Shown one piece after another: positions 1-11,507 of a stretch of DNA of 60,000 nt. A program made the position numbers and the translations under genes. Origin of the DNA: Symsagittifera roscoffensis. Its lineage: Eukaryota; Xenacoelomorpha; Acoela; Convolutidae. The notes beneath the pieces are model-generated. The model was not told the origin of the DNA. It saw only the letters and a list, made by a program, of their open reading frames with translations, and did no database searches. Every line of letters begins with the position of its first letter. The first letter of the stretch is position 1. The stretch covers positions 46,179,225 to 46,239,224 of the forward strand of contig NC_087066.1 in NCBI RefSeq assembly GCF_963678635.1, read 5' to 3'.

Positions 1-636
1 CTCCCCCTTCGTAGCAGTCCTTGTCTCTCCTGTTTCCATCAAGTCGCCAAGCTCAAGTGAAATTGTTTTTGATTCCATAGTTTGTTTGTCTTGGTTGTCC
101 GTTGCTCCTTGTGTGACCTACTCTTCGTCTTGTCTGGCTTCTGTTGTTTTTGCGGAAACTGGTCCAGACGTTTTGCCTTTCTCGGTCGCTGGTATTACCT
201 CCTTTTTCTCTTTTGATTTCATTCCGACCATCGCTGCAATCCTCTCTGTGAACGACGTTCTTTTTGTTTGAAAATCGTCTTCCATCGTTTCCAGCGTGTT
301 GTTTGTGGTTTCGTCTTTATTGCCTATTGGTGAGAACCGTATTGTCTTCTTCTCTTGATCTTCAACATTTGGCATCGGTGTCGATTCCGTGGTATTTCTT
401 TCCGCCCCGTCTATACTCTGATCTGGTGTCTCAAGATCAGTTTCTCTAGCCGGTACAGTCGGTTCTTCCGTCATTTTCTCCTTGGCTTTCTGTTCCTTTA
501 TGCTTCTTGTTTTGACCATGTTCACTGAAATATTCTTTCTCATTACTTTCGGATTTGATGGTGTTTGTTTCTGTTGTGACGAGGTTTGATTTTGCTCAAA
601 TCCTATCCCTCTTCTCTCTGTTCTTGATTTCTTCAA
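1..636 (-). CDS. Uncharacterised charged ORF, runs off left edge
   Basis: Reading leftward from an ATG at 636, the frame is open for 172 codons to a TAG at 118-120. The same frame then stays open to the window edge, so this is either a longer frame with one in-frame stop or an exon boundary I cannot see. The product is rich in Lys, Glu, Thr and Ser, has no recognisable domain or membrane segment, and looks disordered. It has the same orientation and similar base composition as the broken frames at 5-13 kb, so it could be a later ORF of the same old element. The sequence upstream of 636 (640-800) is very AT-rich, which fits a gene boundary. No function is assigned. Confidence 0.3.
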
Positions 637-835
637 TTTTTTTTTTAAAAATTTTCTTCATCTACAATTCTAATATATATATACAAGTTCGTAATATAAA
701 ATCTAATTGAAAATATTAGAAAAAGTTTCTAATCTATATTTTGTTAAGACCCAATCGAATTTTTCTCTCCTAGAGTTGTAAAACTAGACTAAGTAATGAA
801 ACCCGTTGATCAGGTCTTTGGATCTTTTGGTTGGG

Positions 836-1545
836 TCTTGGGACCCTTCGCTCTATTTCTGTGATCCTTCCCTAGGGTCTTGGGACCCTTCGCTCTCACT
901 TTGGTACTGTCCTGGGACCCATCGGTTTTGTCCTAGTACTCTTCGTTACTCTCCTGGGACCCTTCGCTGAAGTGTTGCTACCTTTCGGAAGTGTCCTAGG
1001 ACCCTTTGGTTTTGTCCTAGTACTCTTCGGTACTCTCCTGACACCCCTTCGCCTAAGTGTTGCCACCTTTCGGAAGTGTCCTGGGACCCCTCGGTATCGT
1101 CTTAGTGCCCTTCGGTACTGTCCTGGGACACTTCGCTCAAATGTTGCTACCTTTTGGAAGTGTCCTGGGACCCTTCAGTGTTGTCCTAGTATCCTTTGGT
1201 ACTGTCCTGGACCCTTGGCTCAAGTTTTGGCACCTTCCCTTAGGGTCTTGGGACCTTTCTGTACCCTCCTAGGACCCTTCGCTCGAGTGCTGAAATCCAC
1301 TTGGTTGGGGTTGGGGACCTTCTGTACTCTCCTAAGACCCTTCGCTCGAATGATATAATCCTCAAGGACGGTCTTGTGCCCCTTCTGTACTCTCCTAGGA
1401 CCCTTCGCTCGAGTGTTGAAGTCCTCAGGGACGGTCTTGTGACCCTTCTGTACACTCCTAGGACCCTTCGCTCGAGTGTTGAAATCCTCAGACACGGTCT
1501 TGGGACCCTTCTGTACTGTCCTAGGACCCTTCTGTCACTATCCCA
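836..1545. repeat. 21-bp-based minisatellite with 84-bp and 63-bp higher-order units
   Basis: The core resembles TCCTGGGACCCTTCGGTACTG and recurs throughout. In the left part longer units recur every 84 bp (landmark AAGTGTTGCTACCTTTCGG near 971, 1054 and 1138). In the right part GCTCGAGTG or GCTCGAATG starts at 1281, 1344, 1407 and 1470, exactly 63 bp apart. Both periods are multiples of 21 bp. Because 21 is divisible by three, several frames on both strands stay open through the array, giving repetitive theoretical peptides. I do not call these genes. Confidence 0.9.
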
Positions 1546-2578
1546 CTATCCCAGGACTGCCGACAAGACTCTTTTGCTGCTTCCACTTCTCTGGCCCAGG
1601 TATTGAAACTCTTTCCCCGACCCTCCAGTATCAATTCCTGTCCCGTCTCGTCTTTAGAACCTTTCTGTACCCTGATTCGATTCTTTAGATATCCAGTCCA
1701 CTATCCCTGTAGCTCCTCTAGAACTTGTTTGAAAAATCCCCAAAACCTGATTCTATCAATCTAAATTTTCTTTTCTAAGCCCCCATAACTTCCGCCTGTT
1801 TCCTACTTCGAAGGCAAACCGAAATACGATTTGCTTTTAACCTTAATCTATGATTGCTGTTGCCTAAAGTTCATTAAAAGTCAAATCCAAAAACGGTAAA
1901 GGTCAAATAAGAAAAATTTCAAAAACAAGAAAAACTTGTATACCTAAAATACAACTCCGACAATGATCGTTTATCGTAAAAAATGTCTGGTACCTAACTG
2001 TCACGCGTTTTTCCTCCCGCTTACTAGCGGTCTTATGGGGTTTTCACCTTTTGGGTTCAAAAAACTGTCTATTTTTGATCCCCCCCACCCGATCCGACCA
2101 GGCTACCTACCTTAATATGAATTCGCTATCGAGTATCTTCGCGTTAATACTCTTGTTGTGAGTCTGCAACTCAGTTGTTCTAATGTAACTAAATCGACGA
2201 TATCGATTTTTTGCTTTTATAAGAAAGCCCCCTTTTTACAAATTTCAACCACCAACCTCTAATTTAACCAGCCCCCCTGTTAACCTCCCCCCTGTCTAAC
2301 CCCCACTTAAGCCGAAATTTAGCGCGATGGGTGCTAAACCTCTCGAGAGAAAACCGTAGAACCTGCTTCCAAGCTCTGCTCAAATAAAAAACGTTTCCTC
2401 AAAACAGTGGGTGTTCGCTTACTCAATTTTACACTCATTTCCTAGAATTTAAAATTGATTTTAACGATACCCATTTGACCAAACAGAACCTTCCTCATTT
2501 TGCTCTGTTCTGCTTTGATAACACTGCTGGATGTCTCTTTCCCGTTCGGGTGTCCTCTGTCTCTGAGATCTCTACCCC
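1546..2578. other. No gene seen
   Basis: This stretch is unique, moderately AT-rich sequence with short C runs near 2080-2300. I see no convincing open frame, RNA gene or repeat. Confidence 0.5.
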
Positions 2579-2700
2579 GAGTACCACTTTCCCATTTGGC
2601 TGGTCACCTGTTCCGGTCAAGTCTCCCAGTGGTCAAGTCACTCAGATGTCCACTTTCCCACTTGGCTTGTCACTTGTTCCAGTCAAGTCTCATAGTGGTC
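2579..2700. repeat. Two-copy tandem repeat
   Basis: The phrase CACTTTCCCAYTTGGCT followed by GTCACYTGTTCC and GTCAAGTCTC occurs twice in a row, about 67 bp apart, with a few substitutions. Two overlapping plus-strand frames of 68-82 codons cross it, but they follow the repeat and have no other coding signature. Confidence 0.7.
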
Positions 2701-5037
2701 CGCTGATGTCACAAGCTATCTGAAAACCCTTTCATCGCACCTAGATCGGGCACCTGTTCAATGTTGCTGGTTTGATCGAAACGATCGGTCTTATTAAAAA
2801 CAGTATGCATATACTATTTTAATTAAAATTCAGGCTTGATCCACCTAATCTGAAAGTCAAATCCACTGTCTTTTTTGTATTGTATATCGTTTTTTGTTTC
2901 TATTTATAATCTTTTCCGGTTTTTTGTTTCGCTTTTAATCTTTTACCCGTTTTTTTCTCCTTTTTTCTCTTTTCTGGCCCCATTACTTGGTTAGCTAGGC
3001 CTCGTTTTGGAAAGAGCACCGGGAATTTTTCTCGAGTTTTCTTAAAAAGCTATCACGGTACAACCAGAAGGTGATCACGTTCCCGTTGAACGGTACTACC
3101 GGTACTCTAGAATGGGCATGTAGCCCGGCGCTGCGTCAAGTGGATTCGATCCCGTAGTCCTGATGTCGTAAAAACACCCGGGAGCGCCATAAAAACACTA
3201 TGTAATAGTCGCCTACTTAGGTCACATGAGGTTAAAAAAAATCGGCCCCATAACCATTGGCTCAAGAGTCAGGGACACTATTTCTTGTGTTTTTCTGCCT
3301 CAAACGGTCGGAGCCATTTCGGCTCAATTGCGACATGAGACCACAAACCGCGTTACAGCATAAAAGCCACTACCAAAATACCCCCCTCGCATTCTAGAAA
3401 TAAGAAAGTCCCCATGCTTAGGTCTCAAAATACCCAAAACGCACGAACGCCGTTAAAAACAGGGTCGGAACCTTACTTATACAGTTATTTTTTATTAGAC
3501 AGTGGACCTTTGATCCATTTCAGAGGGATAAAACTAAATTTCTACCTAACTCAACATAATGTAAAACACACTCAAGAAATTTAAATTGGGTACTTACATA
3601 CCGACACGAGTTCTATAATTGAATAACTAAATTAATAAGCGACTCTGAAAGTATTCCAGTAATCAAGTTTAACTCAAGAAGTTTGAAATGAATAAATTTT
3701 AAGACAAGACACAAGTTTTCTGTTTTGACCATTGGGCAGCTTCAGCTGTCCACTTTTCCACCGAAGGTTCACTATGGCACGCTCAGTTCTTCTTTGTCTC
3801 TTCTCATCATGACTTGTTCTTTCTCTAGGAATGAGACAGCTCTACTTTCGTTCGATTTATACGGCAAAATTGCGAATAGCAGTTTCGAGCTCCTAATTTT
3901 TGTACTACTTTCCCGCGATTAAAGTTCGATTCTTCTGATCTTATTTTCTTGTATTTTCAGTTGGCGCGAGAAACTTGAGCTTGACATGCTCAATTCGAAT
4001 TTTTGAAAAATTGCATTTCACCCCAAAATCAAGACTAAAGTTTGCTCAAAGTCAAACTTCCAAATATGACCGACTGGCACAAAAATCTTCCCAATACCCC
4101 CTCCGAATTTTCAGGAACTGCTCCATAACGATTGTAGCTGTACTATCGTAACAATTCGGCTAGTCTCGATTGTTATTTCAATCTTCTTCACGTTTATTCT
4201 TCACTGTCGGGAATCGTTGTTGTTGTTTTCTTAGCGAAAAACGGTCTTTTGATTTTCGCGCATTTCCAGTTCCAACCAAGTTTTTTCGTTTTCCAACCGA
4301 TTTTTCAAAAAATTCTTCGTCACTGCAAATTGACTTTTCCTAATTCGTTAAATAGAACGATTAACACTGGTAATTCGCAGAAACTGCCAGTTTTCACACC
4401 CGGCTGCTGCTAATAAAATTTCGTTGTTGACTGCTGCTAATAAAGTTTCGCTTTTTCGCCGCCATTCTGGTCGAATGTCACATACTCCCAGGAGAGTTCG
4501 GTCAATGTCCTCATTGAACCTCGTGAAAATCATTAAAATGGTACATTGTCAACGAACATAATTTACCAAATGCATGAAAAGAACTTTTATCAACATCAAA
4601 TCGACTCACCGCAAGCTACAAAGGGCATCAAACTACATCGCTATAGCCATCTAACAATTTTCGTCAATCTGCACCGCGAGAATACGACTTAAATCAAAAG
4701 GTTTTTTGTGACCTTCAGTGCCATTATCTAGTCCTAAAACTTCTTCTCCTAGGTTTAAAAAGTGTTGGGACGCAGGACAGTCCTACCAACCAACAAACTA
4801 AAACTATCCTACAATGCTTCCTCCCTTTGGAAATTTAGTTGTTATTGGTCCTGAATGAAACTCGGTGGTTAGAAGGAACTGTTAAATAATCTCCCTTTTC
4901 TAGAGATTAATCAAGTCTTTCAGTCATCTTAGTGAACAGTCATCTTATATAACTAAAAACAATCATGCAGGCTGGATTATTTTAAAATACTTTTCAATCA
5001 AGACTCTCTAAATAAATAGAAAATGTCTCTAGAAACA
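2701..5037. other. No gene seen
   Basis: The region is mostly AT-rich non-coding sequence. There is a small direct duplication of CTGCTGCTAATAAARTTTCG near 4405-4450. A B-box-like phrase, GGATTCGATCCC near 3142, has no matching A box at the right distance, so I do not call an RNA gene. Short plus and minus frames here have no protein-like features. Confidence 0.45.
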
Positions 5038-6675
5038 CTAGCTAAAATCACAATGCAAAATCAAAAATGCAACAATTTTTAAACTCAAAAATATCAAAAG
5101 AGTTTTTCTTTCATTCAGTTTCAATTTCAAACTGAGTTGCTTGGTTTCTCGTTTGAGTTTTTCTCGCACAAAAAGAATTCTGTGTTTTAATTTCCCTTCT
5201 TTGTCACTCTTTCGTTCATTTCTTTCTTTTGGTTTTCGTCGTTTAGAAGTTCTAAAACTTCTAAACTCTTTTAACCTTTCTCTTTTTTGCATCTTGTCAT
5301 CCGGCTTTCTTGTCACTGATCCATCTCTTCCTCCTGTGACATCGACTCCGCACTCTCGGTTTCGGTGTTTTGCAACACATCAGTGGCAATTCTGACACTG
5401 TTGAAGAGAGTCCCCCAACACTTTTGCACTACCCATTTTTTGCAAGAAGGTAGAGGGTCTACACTAGTTTCCCTGTTTCTGCAGAAGGGTTCGTGGAAGC
5501 ACAACGTCACATTTCTCTTCTGGTCAACCTTCAACATTTCTTCTTTTTCTCTCCCGTCACAATCATTCGTTCTCGAAGTTCTTTTCACCGCGGTAGTCAC
5601 TGCAATCCGATGCGTTACAAAAGCTCGCTTGAAAGCTTCCGATTATATGTCCATCAGATACGAACTGCACACTTTGCTGTGCTTCGACAAATGTTTCTTG
5701 GCATACTCGTACAACCATGCAGTCATGTTGGCTCTGAAGCACGGCATCAGTCGTCTTCTGGCCCATTTTTTTCTTCACTTCCGTCGGAGTATTCGAGATT
5801 TTGCACGTTGTCTCAAAAAAATCTAACTCTTTTAGACAATCCATTTCGTCTAACTGTTCTTGGGTTGGTGCTTCCTGTCGATTGTTCTCCTTAACATGAG
5901 CTTCCACCCATTGAATTGCTATCATAACTCCAACTATCACTATCGTTATGGGCTGTGATGAGTCTGGCAGCTCTCCAAAGTCCCAGATCAACAACAGATT
6001 CTTTCGCCCGGGATACCACCATATTTGTAGCAAATAATGTCATGGGAATTCATCATGTGTTAACATGATGCTCCTCCAATTTCGTTTACCCGACGCTTCC
6101 AGTAGTGGCTCCACTTCCATCATCACTCGGTGGATTTCATCAATCTCGTCTAATGCATTATAATCCGTCGCTGTTGATCCTCTCTGTTTGTGTCTTTCAA
6201 AATTACTGAAGTTCCAGCTAGCATATCCCATGAACATCTTTCCCAGTGTCGCTTATAACTCGTCCATGGTTCTTCCTGGAACTGCGGCAAAAACCTTGCA
6301 TATCAACCCGTAAGATTTCGCTGACATTCTCGCAAATCTTACACATTTTGGCAAGGAGAAGGCTTGATCTACGATCGTCCTTCTGCTCGTTACATCCACT
6401 GCTCCAGACGCTCTGCGATAAGTTTCACTCTGCCTGATATTCATTTCCCTTTCTATTGCGTCTCTTTATTTCCCACACTATTTCTGTTCAGTTTGTAACA
6501 CTCCCGTCAACCTTTCTACACTGATGGCCGTGACCATCTCATGTTTTTTTTTTAGATTCAATTGCGACTCTAAAGAACTAAATTTGCTGTAGAATCCTAG
6601 TGCAGTCACTAGATTCACTTCAGTTCCTTCATGGCAATCTGCAATTACTTTTGTTTCCGTTTTTGCTTTCATCAA
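5038..6675 (-). pseudogene. Distal part of a broken polyprotein-like ORF
   Basis: On the minus strand one frame is coding-like from 6675 to 5563, interrupted only by isolated stops (near 6475, 6250 and 6037). It is followed after frameshifts by open stretches at 5600-5313 and 5316-5038. Composition is protein-like, in contrast to the plus-strand shadows. The piece starting near 6020 has the pattern PITIVIVGV, resembling PITIVVAGIND in the better-preserved SGNH-like unit at 11.2 kb, so it may be a further diverged copy of that domain. This resemblance is by eye only. The last part (5316-5038) is very rich in Lys and Arg. The order matches the upstream broken frames, so I treat it as the 3' portion of the same decayed element. 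Confidence 0.4.
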
Positions 6676-7060
6676 CAGTATCCGAAGAGTATCGTTAATT
6701 GCTTATGCTGTTCCGCAAGTGTCTTCGCGCAGTCGAGACCTCCACATATATGACCTTCTAGTCCACAGACTTTCGCCGGACAGCTACCAGGTTTGACCCA
6801 GTCTCTGGTCTCAAACCAGTCAACTCCGCATTGTTCTCTCGGTTGCTCCTGTCATCAATTTGTATATGAGAAGCTGTTGTCATCAAGTTGTATATGACGT
6901 TGAGGTCACGCAAGTTACAATCTGCATTTAATTATTCTCTTTGCACATCCTGCGTCGCTCGTAATATCAAATCCGCATTTAGACTCGGCCACTATGATGG
7001 TTTCATTAACTCCCAAACCACCATCAGGCTCGTTTTCAGTAGCTCATCTGAGAAACGCAA

Positions 7061-8398
7061 TCAAAATTTCACTTGCCTATCAGATTTCGGTATGGAAGGT
7101 GCAGTCACCCTTTCTTCCAATACGAGTCCCAATTTAACGTGCTGACTGGCAATGCATCTTATCGTTGAAATTCTTGACCAACAGAATCTCAGCAATACCG
7201 CTTCTTTGTAATCGAAAAAACAATCAGGTACGTCCTCATTGATGAAAGGATTATATGCCATTCCAACAATTCCAGACAAATAATGGTATGACTTCTTTCC
7301 GATCGGTCCACAATATTCACTGGACTTCAGCAGTGTAAGCTCCTTGTTCGAGAATCTTCTGATCTCATAGAGTTTTTTCAAGGGTTCTAGTTCTACGGGT
7401 TCTTTCATGCTCAGTCGCATTGGCTTGCTTTGATGAATGTCCAACAGCGCTAGTAAAAGCAACGTCTTCGCTAGATCACTGCCATATCTCAGCATTTTTG
7501 CACAGGTATTCAGCGCTGGTACCGACATTTATTCCAACATGAACCGAACAAAATAGAGAGCGTCTCACCATTTCGCACACGCTACTGAGGCTACTTCACG
7601 GATCAAAAGGTATCTCAGACTCGTCATCATGAGCACTTTCTCTTCTTTCGACTTTTTCCTTTCTTCAGAGTCATATTCTTCCATCGTAAATCCCGCCATA
7701 CACCAAGAAAATAGGAGTTGCTGCTCAGTTCTGACATACGGTATCGCTATTAGAGTATGTATCTTCGGAGTAGCTCGCATTTCTTCTTCAAAGTGAAGTA
7801 CTACTAGTGCTCTCCACGGCAAACTCACCAATTTATCCACTGTTTCCGCGTGCATTTTGGAGGATGCTAATGTTCGATAAGCCTTTTGCTTCATCGTTGT
7901 GCCCTGTATCATTTCTTCTAAGTAATATTCCATGGCAGCATAATTTTCTACAACGATCAGGTATCCTCTAGCTGAATTCCTGTAATCTATCATTTCTATG
8001 TATCCACCGGTATCCGATAGTGTCAATCGGTTGTATTCCACTGGGGTCAGCTCTCCTATGACGCTTCCCTTTCCGTGATTCATGCATAATGGTCTGAAAT
8101 CCCAAAGGGCATTTTCACCACACCGGCTGAGTATCTCCATTTCTAGGGTAGCTCCAGTAAGAGTGCGGTCACTCCTCTTGGTCTTATAGCTGGCTAATTT
8201 TAATCTTGCCATGAGCATGGGTGGCACCATCGTTACATCGGTCATTGTTCTGGACGTGCCAGGCAATCTGTCATCGCCTTGCCCCATATCCATGACATCT
8301 TCGAATCGCTTTTGTCTAGCTGAGTTAACAGCCGTTGCTGAAAGTTCAGAATCCACTTTCGTCTTCTCTGTTTTTCTCAACGTCACTTTGCTGCCCAA
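7061..8398 (-). pseudogene. Broken polyprotein-like ORF, middle segment
   Basis: Minus-strand reading from 8398 to 7565 gives 277 codons, then a TGA and a TAA about 13 codons apart, and the very same frame continues from 7528 to 7061 for another 155 codons. Two halves in register across stops indicate a single ancestral frame of at least 445 codons. The protein is mixed charged/hydrophobic with several Trp, Tyr and Cys residues, and is globular-looking rather than disordered. I recognise no domain. At its 3' side (7060-6676) the frame is lost and resumes in another phase. Neighbours on both sides have the same orientation and state of decay. Confidence 0.4.
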
Positions 8399-9171
8399 TC
8401 TTCATGTCGTTGATTTTATTGATCACGATTTCCGATCGCATCATTCTCTTTCGAGCTCTGGACAGGTATACGACTTCCTCGTTGCTTTCTTGTTGCGTCG
8501 CCTTGATCGGAGAGTTAGGTTCACTTTCATCAGTGGTGGAATCAATTAACAATTCCCTCATTCTCCCTTAACATACGTCCAATTTATCAAAAATTTCCCG
8601 CAACAACAGTCTGTTAAGACCTGTTATCAACATCGACTGGGTAACGTACCACTGCACTACCGTCTAGACTTCCATCATGAAAGCAACTCTGTCCATATAA
8701 CAGCCTGTTCTGTTTTCATGATCCCTGTGGTGAATTTCCCACTCTTCTTCAGGCAGTGTTCCCAAAAAAGTACTCTATCTGCGCCTTCTAATCTTCTCCT
8801 GCGCGGAGAGTCAGCTAAAAGTTTCTTTTTAGTGGCTATGGACTTACCAGGAGAGATGCTCTCCGGCAAGTTATGAGCTATATTCATAAAGGCTGAGGGA
8901 GGTTCCAGCGTGGAAATTTCATCTTCCGCTGGTTCAGTCGTCCCTGCCAACGTTTTAGTTCCAACTTCGTATCGTCCCAGAAATTAATTTCCAGGCTAGA
9001 CGCACCACCCACTGAGGCTGTTTCATCATCCCATCCCGCCTGGTCGGGATCCTGTTCCATCGCTTCTTCCGGTTGACGGTCTTTTTTTCCCTGATCCTGT
9101 CGCTCTTCTATTTTTCCTGACCCTGAAGGTACTTGCTCGTCATTCATTGTCTCGACTGGAAAGTTCGGCAC
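8346..9171 (-). pseudogene. Broken polyprotein-like ORF fragments
   Basis: Three overlapping minus-strand open stretches (9171-8884, 8950-8675 and 8561-8346) lie in different phases and together look like one coding region disrupted by frameshifts. The first is acidic and Gln/Glu-rich with a run such as GKIEERQDQGKK, a probable linker. The others are short and charged. They connect the segment at 9.3-10.4 kb with that at 7.1-8.4 kb. No family recognised. Confidence 0.3.
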
Positions 9172-9330
9172 GACCAGCTTACATGCTGAGCTGTCTTCAT
9201 TCTCTCCGTATTTTATCTTGACTTACTTACATCTGAAGAGCAGTCCTAGTCAGCAGCTTGCCACTTATTGCCAATTCTTGCTTCACACTCATTACTATCA
9301 ATGCGGCTTCTTGCAAGGGCTTCTTGCAAC

Positions 9331-10445
9331 TCATGACAGCTGGCGCCAGGTCCAACCTGGCCCATTCTTTCTCGAACCTTCCAGGTTTCGGAGTGGCCGA
9401 ATTGCTCGATCTTCTCCTCGTTTACTCATCCACATATGCAAAATGCCTACGAAGCAAGGGTTCATCCGTTCAGAGAAAGTTGCCATCCTTCTTTCGTTGG
9501 TATCGGAGGCTCTCAACCTGACTGTGTGCACTAGGGATTCTGCTCCGAGCAACATCCTTCGAATTAAAAGAAATTCAGGTGTTTCCTCTGGCAGCCTTTT
9601 ACAGGCGCCCCAGTCTTCAGTTTCATTTCTCGCCTTCTGATATGGGACTATTAGACGAGGATTTCTAGTTATCTCGCCGTTCGTTTTATCGTAGGGCCTC
9701 AAATTCCAGAGTTTTGGTACACTTGGCTATGCCCCTATCCATTTTGTCCAATCGGTCACGGTAGTGATCATTGAAGTTTAATGCTGTCATTTCTGGCTCT
9801 GCCGTTTTCGCGAACAGTAAATCCTCACTCATAAATTCGCGTAGCACATTTTGCTCACACCAATTGACTATGCGCCCGTCCACCGCTGAAATGAGGTTTA
9901 GGTGCAACACCGACCTTCTATAAGCTTCAACTTTCGAGTCAGGGAATTTGAACGTCACTGCCCGACCTTATATCGCCGTCACAAACTCGCCAATCCCTCT
10001 GATCAGTGCTATGGGATCTGTTCCCATAGCTAGGCTTAAATCGGTTAGTAGTAGCATACACCCTGCATGACTTTGCACATCCTCTTCTTCTTTCTGTCGT
10101 GTTGTCTTCTCCGGTTTCGAAGCGATTCTGTTGTAGGAGGTATTGGATCAGAGTGTGTCTTAGATCCCGTATTTTATTCCAAGAGTCCCAGGACCGTTTT
10201 TGTCGAACTTTAATGTTTAATGTCAGGAGTCCATCCAGTCGGAGGTTTTGCATCCCTTCAGTGAATAGCAGTCCTGGTCCTTTCACAAAATTTTCCGCTT
10301 TAAACATCACAAACAGTCCTAGTATTACTACGATAGATAATTCCGTAACTGCTTTGAGGAATTCCCTTATCAGATAACGAGAGAGTCCCGGGTAGACTTT
10401 TGCCAGGAAGGACGCGGTCCATCCTGCTCCCAACCCTTCTGACAT
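9331..10445 (-). pseudogene. Broken polyprotein-like ORF fragments
   Basis: The stretch 10445-9939 (168 codons) is in the same frame as the SGNH-like frames at 10.6-13.0 kb, so the ancestral ORF probably continued through here. It contains a strongly hydrophobic segment (ELSIVVILGLFVMF) that could be a buried strand or a membrane helix. After a shift, 9958-9686 and then 9702-9331 continue in new phases, overlapping by a few bases as expected after single-base indels. No catalytic motif recognised. Confidence 0.35.
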
Positions 10446-10589
10446 GCTGTCTGTCCTCTCAAAACCTTCTTCTTCTCTCAGGTTTTGTGTCCAGGATGCC
10501 TCGAGTGTTATCTGGCACAGCCTATCTATGAATTCTGCTGTTTTTTGTGATCATCGCTGGGCCTGGCTCGAAAGCACCCTGCCCAATGC

Positions 10590-11370
10590 TCATATTTGAG
10601 GAGTCAAGTGCAGCCACTTGTTCGCCTCTGGCTTCGTTCGCAAAACCATAGCTTCCAAATGAGCTTCCGTTTCTTTGGCGTTCTGCCTCTTTTCTCCGTC
10701 TTCCTCAATCTCAATTCCTCTAAACCACAGATCATAAGACATTCCCACTATCACTCGGTGATCATCGCCGACTTCCGGCTTCAACTTGAGTTTTCTGCTG
10801 AAATTAGACAGTTACAATCCGAACACTTCATCCAACACCAGCATGTGTAGCAAATAATCCTTGAATCCTCTCATGGCGTTTGAGATATCCGACCATACTG
10901 CAGGCAATTCTGACCAAAGTGGCCTCAGGTTCCTTGCCTCCACTTTGCAATTTGGGGCAGGTAAGATCACATCATATTTCCGTTCTGAGAGAAGCGCTAT
11001 CAATGCATACAGAAACTTTAGTACATCCGGGAGGTGTACATATCCCGGAGACAACACGAATAGTAGCTTTGGCGTTATCTTCTGGAAACCGCCTTCCTCT
11101 AACCCATCCATGATCTCGCCCCTGGACTCCAGAATGTCTTTGATTGCTGGCCACACTGCATCTTTCGCCGTTGTATGCGCTCTGAGTCTGCTCAGGAGAC
11201 CTCTAATATGCTGGTGATCATTGATGCCGGCAACTACGATTGTTATCGGATTCATTTTGGTTTGTCGTTAAGCCGCGACTACATCAACTCCAGACCGGTT
11301 CTCGCCAACATTGTTACAAAGTCCGAGCTCGCAACCACTAATATCTTTGCTTTTCTCATTTCTGCTTTGT
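10590..11370 (-). pseudogene. Second SGNH-hydrolase-like domain of the broken polyprotein
   Basis: The minus-strand frame from about 11370 to 10590 is in phase with the first SGNH-like unit (12998-11508) and with the stretch below it. It contains ILVVASSDF followed about 30 codons later, past an in-frame TAG, by ITIVVAGINDHQH. In SGNH hydrolases a strand plus a Ser motif (block I) is followed by a strand plus GxND (block III), and the spacing fits. The following 110 codons are open and globular-looking, then the same frame continues from 10784 to 10590. This would be a tandem SGNH arrangement in one polyprotein. The His block is not identified. Several in-frame stops mark it as a pseudogene. 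Confidence 0.4.
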
Positions 11371-11507
11371 CATACGCTGCGAAGATGGTCCGTCTATTCG
11401 GAGTTTCAATTCACCGTATCTTTCAGCGTCACCTTCTTGTGCTACTTTTTTCGGATAGGATCTTTGTTTCTCATGAGTCGGAGGTACTCGCAATTGCTTA
11501 AACATCT

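Noticed and set aside
972-1606. Overlapping plus- and minus-strand ORFs of 70-128 codons
   Set aside because: They are by-products of a 21-bp repeat, open in several frames, with no start context or domain.
3100-3180. tRNA gene suggested by GGATTCGATCCC
   Set aside because: No A box at the right distance and no cloverleaf pairing.
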